DNA of 9,849 nucleotides, taken from Rhodobacterales bacterium (GTDB lineage: Bacteria; Pseudomonadota; Alphaproteobacteria; Rhodobacterales; Rhodobacteraceae). The notes under the pieces were generated by a model. It was not told the DNA's origin and made no database searches. It was given only the letters and a program-made list of their open reading frames with translations. This document shows, in pieces, positions 1 through 5,561 of the stretch. The stretch covers positions 6,127 through 15,975 of the forward strand of contig JAAFHS010000012.1 of the NCBI GenBank assembly GCA_013298485.1. Reading direction: 5' to 3'. The first letter of the stretch is position 1, and each line of letters opens with the position of its first letter. The translations under genes and the position numbers were made by a program.

Positions 1-1
1 A

Positions 2-184
2 CTGGTGGCAGGGATTATTGTCGGGCTGTTTCAGGCGCTAACGTCGATTCAGGAAATGACTCTGACATTCGTGCCCAAGGTGGGGGCGATGCTGATCGTG
101 TTCTGGGTCAGCATGAGTTTCATGACCGCGACGCTGGTGGCGTTTTTCACCGACCGTCTGATCCCTCTGATCGCGGGGAGCTGA
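2..184 (+). CDS. fliQ: FliQ, flagellar export gate subunit (3' part only)
   Basis: The window opens inside this gene; 60 C-terminal residues are present of a family usually about 88-90 residues long. The visible part contains the family-typical stretch VGLFQALTSIQEMTLTFVPK followed by a hydrophobic segment, which matches the loop and second transmembrane hairpin of FliQ. FliQ is a small inner-membrane protein that, with FliP and FliR, builds the export gate of the flagellar type III secretion system. The stop codon TGA at 182-184 is only 2 bases from the flgF start, so the two are probably co-transcribed. Its placement in front of rod genes, away from fliR (on the other strand in this window), is noteworthy. 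The upstream part, including the start and any promoter, is outside the window. Confidence 0.93.
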   Translation: MVAGIIVGLFQALTSIQEMTLTFVPKVGAMLIVFWVSMSFMTATLVAFFTDRLIPLIAGS

Positions 185-186
185 GG

Positions 187-900
187 ATGGACAGCATCGG
201 ATACACGACGCTGACCCGCCAGTCCGGCCTGATGCGCGAGATGGAGGTCGTGGCGCATAACATCGCCAACATCTCGACATCCGGGTTCCGGCGCGAGGGG
301 GTGGTGTTTTCAGAATATGTGACCCGGCTGGAGGGAGAGCCATCCCTGTCGATGGCGACGGCATCGGCGCGCAATGTGGATCTGTCACAGGCGGGGTTGT
401 CGACGACAGGTGGAACCTATGATTTCGCCATCCAGGGCGATGGGTTTTTCCTGATCGAAACACCAGATGGTGAGCGGCTGACGCGCGCAGGGGCGTTTAC
501 GCCATCTGATGCGGGTGAGTTGGTCACGCCGGACGGATATCGGTTGCTGGATGCGGGCGGTGCGCCGGTCGTGGTGCCGCCGGATGCGCGCAATGTGGGG
601 CTGGGGCAGGATGGCACACTGTCGGCAGACGGGGTTGCCGTGGCGCGCATCGGGCTGTGGCAGCCGACCGACCCCCTCACCCTGACCCATGTGGCGGGCA
701 CGATATTTACGGCCAGCGGCGGGGTGGAGCCTGGCGGCGACGGCGTGATGCTGCAGGGCATGCTGGAGGACAGCAATGTGGAACCGGTGACGGAAGTGGC
801 GCGGATGATTGCGGTGCAGCGGGCCTATGAGATGGGCCAGACATTCCTTGACCGCGAGGATGCCCGCATCCGCAGCGTCATTCAGACCCTTGGCCGATAG
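187..900 (+). CDS. flgF: FlgF, proximal rod protein of the flagellar basal body
   Basis: The 237-residue product has the N-terminal rod/hook signature (AHNIANISTSGFRREG, about residues 23-38), a middle FlgE/F/G-like beta domain with the typical AIQGDGFFLIETPDG stretch near residues 82-96, and the C-terminal helix with MLEDSNVEPVTEVARMI and QRAYEM. These N- and C-terminal helices pair in the coiled coil of the rod. FlgF is secreted by the flagellar export system and forms part of the rod that crosses the periplasm. It is shorter and less canonical than the following FlgG, and starts with MDSIGYTTL, which fits FlgF rather than FlgG. A GGGGAG ribosome site at 175-180, within the end of fliQ, lies 6 bases before the ATG and supports this start. 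The length is close to the family norm (about 240-250). Confidence 0.95.
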   Translation: MDSIGYTTLTRQSGLMREMEVVAHNIANISTSGFRREGVVFSEYVTRLEGEPSLSMATASARNVDLSQAGLSTTGGTYDFAIQGDGFFLIETPDGERLTRAGAFTPSDAGELVTPDGYRLLDAGGAPVVVPPDARNVGLGQDGTLSADGVAVARIGLWQPTDPLTLTHVAGTIFTASGGVEPGGDGVMLQGMLEDSNVEPVTEVARMIAVQRAYEMGQTFLDREDARIRSVIQTLGR

Positions 901-905
901 GAGGA
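899..905 (+). promoter_or_regulatory. Strong Shine-Dalgarno site of flgG
   Basis: AGGAGGA, partly inside the flgF stop codon (TAG, 898-900), sits 4 bases before the flgG ATG at 910. It is the best ribosome-binding match in the window. It also excludes the nearby ATG at 905, which is in a different frame. Confidence 0.7.
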
Positions 906-909
906 TGCG

Positions 910-1695
910 ATGAAAGCCCTGCAAATCGCCGCGAGCGGGATGGCAGCCCAGCAGATGCGGGTGGACGTGGTGTCCAACAACCTCGCGAACATGTCGACCA
1001 CGGGCTACAACGCACGGCGCGCCGATTTTGCCGATCTGCACTACCAGCAGATGGCGCGACCGGGCACGATCACATCCGAGGATGGCACGATGCTGCCGAC
1101 GGGCATCCAGATCGGGCTGGGCGTGCGCCCGGCATCGGTCTCCGTGGTGCTGGCACAAGGATCGCTCACGGCGACGCAGGGTGATCTCGATGTCGCCATT
1201 GAAGGGCGGGGGTATATCGAGGTGACACTGCCATCGGGCGCGTCGGGCTATACCCGCGACGGAGCACTGAAACGGTCGGCAGATGGCGAGATCGTGGATA
1301 GTGAGGGCCATCCGGTGGCACCCGGCATCACCATTCCCGACGATGCGCGCAGCATTGCGATCAACAACGCGGGCGAGATTTACGCCTATTTCGGCGACCG
1401 GGTGGAACCGGAGCTGCTGGGGCAGTTGAACCTCGTGGGGTTCACCAATGAAAAGGGGCTGGAGGCGATCGGGTCGAACCTGTTTCTGGAAACCGGGGCG
1501 TCGGGGCCGCCGAATGTGGGCACGCCGGGCGTCGATGGTCTGGGCACCCTGCGGCAGGGCTATCTGGAGGAAAGCAGCGTCGACTCGGTGCGCGAAATCA
1601 CCGAGCTGATCAAGGCGCAGCGGGGGTATGAGCTGAATGCCAAGGTCATCACCGCCGCCGACCAGATGCTTGGCGCCACGACGCAGGTGCGCTGA
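910..1695 (+). CDS. flgG: FlgG, distal rod protein of the flagellar basal body
   Basis: The 261-residue product matches the usual FlgG length (about 260). It begins MKALQIAASGMAAQQMRVDV and continues with the conserved NNLANMSTTGYNARRADF motif. Residues about 45-75 hold the FlgG-specific stretch (DLHYQQMARPGT followed by LPTGIQIGLGVRP) that separates FlgG from FlgF and is linked to the straight, stiff rod structure. The C-terminus has LEESSVDSVREITELIKAQR and GYELNAKVITAADQML, the classic C-terminal helix. FlgG is secreted through the export gate and polymerises as the distal rod, around which the P and L rings assemble. The gap to flgF is 9 bases. The stop TGA (1693-1695) shares its A with the start of flgA, so the two are probably translationally coupled. 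Confidence 0.98.
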   Translation: MKALQIAASGMAAQQMRVDVVSNNLANMSTTGYNARRADFADLHYQQMARPGTITSEDGTMLPTGIQIGLGVRPASVSVVLAQGSLTATQGDLDVAIEGRGYIEVTLPSGASGYTRDGALKRSADGEIVDSEGHPVAPGITIPDDARSIAINNAGEIYAYFGDRVEPELLGQLNLVGFTNEKGLEAIGSNLFLETGASGPPNVGTPGVDGLGTLRQGYLEESSVDSVREITELIKAQRGYELNAKVITAADQMLGATTQVR

Positions 1696-2117
1696 TGCGG
1701 TGGACCCTGTTCCTGCTTCTGTGGCCCGGTCTTGCATCCGCAGACAGCGTGATCGCCCTGCGCCGCATCCCAGCGCAGTCGGTTGTCAGTGCGGCCGATC
1801 TGAACATCGTCGATGCGGTGATCGCGGGTGCGGTGACGGATGCCGCCCTTGTCATCGGACAGGAGGCGCGCGTCACGATCTATGCGGGCCGCCCGATCCG
1901 GGCTGCGGATTTCGGCCCGCCCGCGTTGGTGGATCGCAACCAGATCATCAGCCTTGTCTATGTTGCGGGCGGTTTGCAGATCGTGACCGAAGGTCGCGCG
2001 CTGGGCCGGGGCGGGACGGGCGATATGATCCGAGCGATGAACCTGTCCTCGCGCACAACCGTCAGCGGCATTGTCACCGAAACCGGCACCCTGCGCGTCG
2101 GACCCATCACACCTTGA
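1695..2117 (+). CDS. flgA: FlgA, periplasmic P-ring assembly chaperone (short form)
   Basis: The 140-residue product has a signal peptide (about residues 1-16, RWTLFLLLWPGLASA, likely cleaved before DS), then a region resembling the SAF domain (residues about 17-75: IPAQSVVSAADL and later IGQEARVTIYAGRPIRAADF), and a C-terminal beta domain ending SGIVTETGTLRVG. This is the family pattern of FlgA, the periplasmic chaperone needed for FlgI to form the P ring around the rod. It is clearly shorter than the enterobacterial protein (about 219 residues), because the extra N-terminal domain is missing; short forms are common in alphaproteobacteria. The start ATG overlaps the flgG stop by one base (TGATG) and no strong ribosome site precedes it. 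The partner gene flgI is not in the window. The rod gene before it and the L-ring gene after it support the call. Confidence 0.93.
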   Translation: MRWTLFLLLWPGLASADSVIALRRIPAQSVVSAADLNIVDAVIAGAVTDAALVIGQEARVTIYAGRPIRAADFGPPALVDRNQIISLVYVAGGLQIVTEGRALGRGGTGDMIRAMNLSSRTTVSGIVTETGTLRVGPITP

Positions 2118-2121
2118 AGGA
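2117..2121 (+). promoter_or_regulatory. Shine-Dalgarno site that fixes the flgH start
   Basis: AAGGA overlaps the last base of the flgA stop and lies 7 bases before the ATG at 2129. The flgH frame stays open upstream to 1637, through all of flgA; this site, and the lipoprotein signal directly after 2129, show that the long upstream extension is not translated as flgH. Confidence 0.65.
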
Positions 2122-2128
2122 TCTTTCC

Positions 2129-2851
2129 ATGCGTGCCGTTCCTGTTCTGCTTTGCCTTGCTGTTGCTGCCTGCGGGCGTCTTGACCAGGTCGGTCGCGCA
2201 CCGGAGTTCAATCCGCTAGAAGGCAGCTATCAGCATGCCGCCCTTTATTCGACGGCCCTGCCCGAAGATGTGCCGCCGGACACGCCCACGGATGCCTCAT
2301 CACTGTGGGCATCGGGTCAGGATGCACTGCTCAGCGACCGCCGCGCGAGCCAGCCCGGGGATATTCTGACCGTGGTAATCGAGATTGATGATTCTGCACA
2401 GTTTTCCAACACCAGCGACCGGTCGCGCACAGGCAGCGAGCAATCCGGGTTCGGGGGGCTGTTCGGCATCCCGCAGCGGCTGGACGAAGTATTGCCAGAG
2501 GGCGCCAGTGCGGCAGAGGCCGTGGATACCCAGTCATCCTCTACCTTCAACGGGCAGGGCAGCACGGCGCGGAACGAAAAGGTGACGTTACGGGTGGCGG
2601 TCACGGTGGTGGACGAGCTGCCCAATGGCGTCTTGCGCATCGAGGGCGTGCAGGAGGTGCGCGTGAACTTTGAGATGCGAGAGCTGCTGATTTCCGGCTA
2701 TGTGCGGCCCATCGACATCTCGCGTCAGAACGAGATCACCTATGACAAGATCGCAGGCGCGCAGATTTCCTATGGCGGACGCGGGCAGATCACCGATGTG
2801 CAGCAACCGCGCTATGGCCAGCAGATCGTTGACATTCTCACCCCATTTTGA
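2129..2851 (+). CDS. flgH: FlgH, L-ring lipoprotein of the flagellar basal body
   Basis: The 240-residue product is an outer-membrane lipoprotein that forms the L ring, the bushing through which the rod leaves the cell. Residues 1-14 are a lipoprotein signal (MRAVPVLLCLAVAA) and the lipobox VAAC puts the lipidated cysteine at position 15. Further along are the family hallmarks SLWASGQDALLSDRRA, the GDILTVVIEIDDSA stretch with SNTSDRSR, and near the C-terminus LRIEGVQEVRVNFE, SGYVRPIDIS and ADISYGG-like AQISYGGRGQITDVQQPRYG. The length fits the family (about 220-250). It lies 11 bases after flgA and 6 before the fliL-type gene. The usual order with flgI between flgA and flgH is not kept here. 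The start was chosen by its ribosome site and signal peptide. Confidence 0.97.
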   Translation: MRAVPVLLCLAVAACGRLDQVGRAPEFNPLEGSYQHAALYSTALPEDVPPDTPTDASSLWASGQDALLSDRRASQPGDILTVVIEIDDSAQFSNTSDRSRTGSEQSGFGGLFGIPQRLDEVLPEGASAAEAVDTQSSSTFNGQGSTARNEKVTLRVAVTVVDELPNGVLRIEGVQEVRVNFEMRELLISGYVRPIDISRQNEITYDKIAGAQISYGGRGQITDVQQPRYGQQIVDILTPF

Positions 2852-2857
2852 GGCGGC

Positions 2858-3319
2858 ATGATGCGCAAACTGTTTCCCGTTCTGCTTGCCGTTCTGGGCC
2901 TTGGGGCCGGGATTGGCGGGGGTATCTTGCTGCGTCCCGCAGCCATGGCAGAGGCGGAAATGGCCGCCGAGATGCATGATGCCGAACCCGAAGTTCCCCC
3001 CGAATATGTCAAGCTGAGCAATCAGTTTGTGATTCCGGTACTGGAGGACGGGCGCATCGCATCGATGGTGATCCTGTCGATCAATCTGGAAGTGACGGCG
3101 GGGTCAACCGAAGCGGTCTTTGCCAAGGAACCCCGGTTGCGCGATGGCTTTCTGCAAACGCTGTTCGACCACGCCAATGCAGGCGGCTTCCGCGGCAGCT
3201 TTACTGACGGTGCCAACATGGTGAACCTGCGCACGGCCCTGATGGAGGTCGCAACAGCAACGCTGGGCGATATGGTCAAGGATGTGCTGATCGTGGATAT
3301 CGGGCGGCAGGATACCTGA
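2858..3319 (+). CDS. fliL: FliL-family flagellar basal body-associated protein
   Basis: The 153-residue product has one N-terminal transmembrane helix (about residues 5-25, LFPVLLAVLGLGAGIGGGIL), an acidic, alanine- and glutamate-rich linker (about 29-48), and a periplasmic domain with the FliL pattern: YVKLSNQFVIPVLEDGRIASM, LSINLEV, RLRDGFLQTLFDHA, LRTALMEVATATLGDMV and a final VLIVDIGRQD. FliL forms rings around the stator units and supports motor torque or stator recruitment. The sequence is well diverged from the enterobacterial form, but the fold pattern is clear. Placement after flgH resembles the flgH-fliL order of rhizobial clusters, from family knowledge. Two adjacent ATGs (2858 and 2861) are possible starts; GAGG at 2850-2853 is 4 and 7 bases away respectively, so 2861 has the better spacing. 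It is the last gene of the plus-strand block. Confidence 0.87.
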   Translation: MMRKLFPVLLAVLGLGAGIGGGILLRPAAMAEAEMAAEMHDAEPEVPPEYVKLSNQFVIPVLEDGRIASMVILSINLEVTAGSTEAVFAKEPRLRDGFLQTLFDHANAGGFRGSFTDGANMVNLRTALMEVATATLGDMVKDVLIVDIGRQDT

Positions 3320-3323
3320 CGAA

Positions 3324-3343
3324 AGGCGCCTGTTTCAGCGCCT
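3324..3343. terminator. Possible weak terminator between convergent blocks
   Basis: AGGCGC (3324-3329) and GCGCCT (3338-3343) form a perfect 6-base-pair, G+C-rich inverted repeat with an 8-base loop. It starts 5 bases after the fliL stop, and the stop codon of the minus-strand 119-residue gene (3335-3337) lies in its loop. The position, where two transcription units meet, suits a bidirectional terminator. There is no immediate T-run: on the plus strand five Ts follow only about 9 bases later (3353-3357), and on the minus strand the stem is followed only by TTCGTC. The call is therefore tentative. Confidence 0.35.
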
Positions 3344-3694
3344 GATGGAGCGTTTTTCCACGGCTGAAAGACGTGTCTGCAACGCCACAAGAACGCTGTC
3401 TTTGGCAAACGCGGCGCGCGCCTCCGCCTCGGCCTGCAGGACCTTGGCTGATGCTGCGGCCAGCAGCAGATTCAATTGCATGCGGCGTTGATCGGCCCAG
3501 GTCTGATAGTTCATATCTGCCTTCTGTGCAGCGGCCAGCGGCAGGTCGAGCACGACAGGGGGCAGATCAAGGGCCGCGATACGGTCCACAATCGTTTGCC
3601 GGGCCGCGTGCATCTGGCGCAGGACGGTCAGCCGCTGGTCTAGAGAAAGCGCGCTGATCGCGCCAAGCTTTTGCATTTTACCGGCCATGCTCAT
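3335..3694 (-). CDS. Small helical protein coupled to flhB, function unknown
   Basis: The 119-residue product is not one I recognise by sequence. It has no signal peptide and no transmembrane segment and should be cytoplasmic. It appears to consist of two helical regions, about residues 15-42 (rich in L, R, Q) and 54-115 (AAAQKADMNYQTWADQRRMQ onwards, alanine-rich with spaced charges), separated by a proline-containing loop (LDLPPVVLDLP). The ATG at 3694 overlaps the flhB stop as ATGA, with no visible ribosome site, so it is probably made only when flhB is translated. An in-frame TTG at 3706 is an alternative but is less likely. A small coiled-coil protein tied to export-gate genes could be a FliJ-like or other export helper; this is inference from size, helicity and place only. 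It is the last gene of the minus-strand block. Confidence 0.72.
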   Translation of the reverse strand: MSMAGKMQKLGAISALSLDQRLTVLRQMHAARQTIVDRIAALDLPPVVLDLPLAAAQKADMNYQTWADQRRMQLNLLLAAASAKVLQAEAEARAAFAKDSVLVALQTRLSAVEKRSIRR

Positions 3695-4785
3695 GGCTTG
3701 CGCCAACTTTTGCGGGCGCGGGCGCGCATGGCTTCGGCAAAGCGGATCGCGGCCGCGACGGCCTTAAACTGATCCGGATGAATGGGCGTGCCGATCTCCG
3801 CGCTGGCGTGGATCGCGCGGGCGGTCGGCGGATCGCCGTGGATCGGCACCCCCGCCGCTGCGGCCTTTTCGCGGATACGGGCCGCGATTTCATCCGTTCC
3901 CTTTGCCACACAGATCGGTGCCGTGCGCGCGCCACGCTTCCATTTCAAGGCGACGGCGTAATGGGTCGGGTTCACGATGACGACATCGGCCGTCGGGACA
4001 TCCGCCAGCATCTGATTGGTTGCGATTTCCTGCGCACGCTGCCGCCGTTTGCCTTTGACATGCGGATCGCCCTCGGACTCCTTCATCTCATCCATCAATT
4101 CCTTGCGCGACATGCGGTTGCGGCTTTGATGCCGGTATGTCTGCCAGAAAAAATCCAGGCCCCCGATCACCCCAAGCACGATCAGCGCCAGCAGCAGGAA
4201 TTCAGACAATAGGCGCAGCATCAGAACCGTCGACATCGCAGGCGTCAGCGCAAGGGTGTGCAAAATGGCGGGCGCGCGTGCCACAAGGAACCAGCCGATC
4301 AGGATTGAGACGATGATCAGCTTGACGGTACTTTTGCCGAACTCGACGAGGCCATCCAACCCGAATTTCTGCTTTGCCGTGGCCATGGGCGAGATGCGCG
4401 ACAGTTTCGGCATCAGCTTTTCAGGGCTGAAGACGAACCCCCTGGTGGCGAACAGCACCGTGATGACAGCAAGGCTGGGCAGCAGGAACAAGGGCAAAAG
4501 GGGGGTCATCACCGCCGTGAGTGACTGCATCAGCACGGGCCTGCCGGCGCGGGCCATGCTTTGTGACAGCCGATCCGACTGGTCAATCAGGACCATCGCC
4601 GCCTCACCGACCTGCATGAAGGCCCCGGCACCCGTGGCGACACTGGCCAGAACGAAGCCCGCCGTCGCCGCCGCCGTCAGCAGATCCTGTGATCGCGCGA
4701 ATTCGCCACGCAGGCGGGCATCATCCAGACGTTTCTGCGTCGCGTCGTGTTCCTTGTCGGTGTCGTCATCTTCGCCCCCGCTCAT
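3691..4785 (-). CDS. flhB: FlhB, export gate protein and substrate-specificity switch
   Basis: The 364-residue product has an acidic N-terminal tail, the conserved ATQKRLDDARLRGEFARSQD stretch (residues 15-34), about four transmembrane helices (near 36-57, 90-112, 152-172 and 185-212), a charged linker with KELMDEMKESEGDPHVKGK, and the cytoplasmic domain with NPTH at 272-275. Self-cleavage between N272 and P273 is the known switch that moves export from rod/hook proteins to filament proteins, so all residues needed for it seem present. The C-terminal part (GDPPTARAIHASAEIG, then PIHPDQFKAVAAAI) is typical. FlhB acts in the inner membrane around the FliPQR gate together with FlhA. The ATG overlaps the fliR stop as ATGA and no clear ribosome site precedes it; the stop overlaps the next gene in the same way. 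Length fits the family (about 350-380). Confidence 0.98.
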   Translation of the reverse strand: MSGGEDDDTDKEHDATQKRLDDARLRGEFARSQDLLTAAATAGFVLASVATGAGAFMQVGEAAMVLIDQSDRLSQSMARAGRPVLMQSLTAVMTPLLPLFLLPSLAVITVLFATRGFVFSPEKLMPKLSRISPMATAKQKFGLDGLVEFGKSTVKLIIVSILIGWFLVARAPAILHTLALTPAMSTVLMLRLLSEFLLLALIVLGVIGGLDFFWQTYRHQSRNRMSRKELMDEMKESEGDPHVKGKRRQRAQEIATNQMLADVPTADVVIVNPTHYAVALKWKRGARTAPICVAKGTDEIAARIREKAAAAGVPIHGDPPTARAIHASAEIGTPIHPDQFKAVAAAIRFAEAMRARARKSWRKP

Positions 4786-5561
4786 GGCATCACGGCGAAT
4801 GGGGATCCCAGATGGGTGTTCAGGGCCTGCAGCCAGAAGGCGATCATGAAGGGGGCCGCGATGGCGAGCAGGGCAAGAGCCCCAAGCGTCAGGGCGGGTG
4901 CGCCCACAAATGACACCGCCAGTTGCGGCATCGCGCGATTGATGAAGCCAAGTGCGACATTGTAAAGGACAGAGGCGATCACGAAAGGCGCGGCAAGTGC
5001 AAACCCCATTGAAAAGGCTGCCGTAATCTGCGCGGATCCAAGGGTTACCACATCGGCGACCCGAGGCAGGACGCCCGCAGGCAGCGGTCCGTAAGACTGG
5101 ATGAGCAGTTCCGCCACACGGATGTGAAGCCCCGCACTGACCGCCGCCGCAAGGCCCGCGATCACAATTACATTTCCGATAACAGGTTGCGGCTCGGGCC
5201 CCGAACCCCCAAACATCTGCGACAGGGTCGTGGCCTGGGCCGCGATGGTGCCTGCAATCTGCAGGGCATGGATGAACAGGCGCAGACCGAAACCCATCAG
5301 CAAGCCCGCGACGACCTCAGTCAGAAAGGCCGTTGCGGGAAAGGGATCGGTCGGTGGCAGGCCGGCGGATACGGCGGGTGTCACGATGACGGTGAAGGCA
5401 AGCGCAAGGGCGAGTTTGATGCGCTGCGGCACGACCTGTTCGCCGAAGGCAGGCAGCAACAGCATCATCGCGCCAACGCGCAGAAACACGATCAACCCGT
5501 CCAGCGCACCGTCCCGGGCAAGACCCAGAAGGTCGGTCAGGATGGGGATGATGTCGGTCAT
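4782..5561 (-). CDS. fliR: FliR, flagellar export gate membrane protein
   Basis: The 259-residue product is strongly hydrophobic with about six membrane segments and shows FliR landmarks: FLRVGAMMLLLPAFGEQVVP with RIKLALALA near residues 26-55, TEVVAGLLMGFGLRLF near 81-96, the GTIAAQATTLSQMFGG region near 104-119, and the conserved NRAMPQLAVSFVGAP near 208-222. FliR forms the core of the export gate with FliP and FliQ in the inner membrane, inside the MS ring. It sits between flhA and flhB; its start overlaps the flhA stop as ATGA, and its stop overlaps the flhB start in the same way. The upstream bases show no good Shine-Dalgarno sequence, so translation probably depends on ribosomes finishing flhA. 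Length matches the family (about 250-260). Its partner fliQ is at the other end of the window on the opposite strand. Confidence 0.97.
   Translation of the reverse strand: MTDIIPILTDLLGLARDGALDGLIVFLRVGAMMLLLPAFGEQVVPQRIKLALALAFTVIVTPAVSAGLPPTDPFPATAFLTEVVAGLLMGFGLRLFIHALQIAGTIAAQATTLSQMFGGSGPEPQPVIGNVIVIAGLAAAVSAGLHIRVAELLIQSYGPLPAGVLPRVADVVTLGSAQITAAFSMGFALAAPFVIASVLYNVALGFINRAMPQLAVSFVGAPALTLGALALLAIAAPFMIAFWLQALNTHLGSPFAVMP

Noticed and set aside
385..1737. 450-residue open frame on the minus strand
   Set aside because: It lies antisense to flgF and flgG, both with clear family motifs. Its product is rich in H, R and P, typical of a shadow frame in high-G+C coding sequence.
1637..2128. 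Upstream in-frame extension of flgH through flgA
   Set aside because: The lipoprotein signal and ribosome site both place the flgH start at 2129; the extension is R/C/P-rich and overlaps flgA, which has its own signal peptide.
3695..3706. TTG start four codons upstream for the 119-residue gene
   Set aside because: The ATG at 3694 forms the same ATGA overlap seen at the other junctions of the block, and the TTG has no ribosome site.
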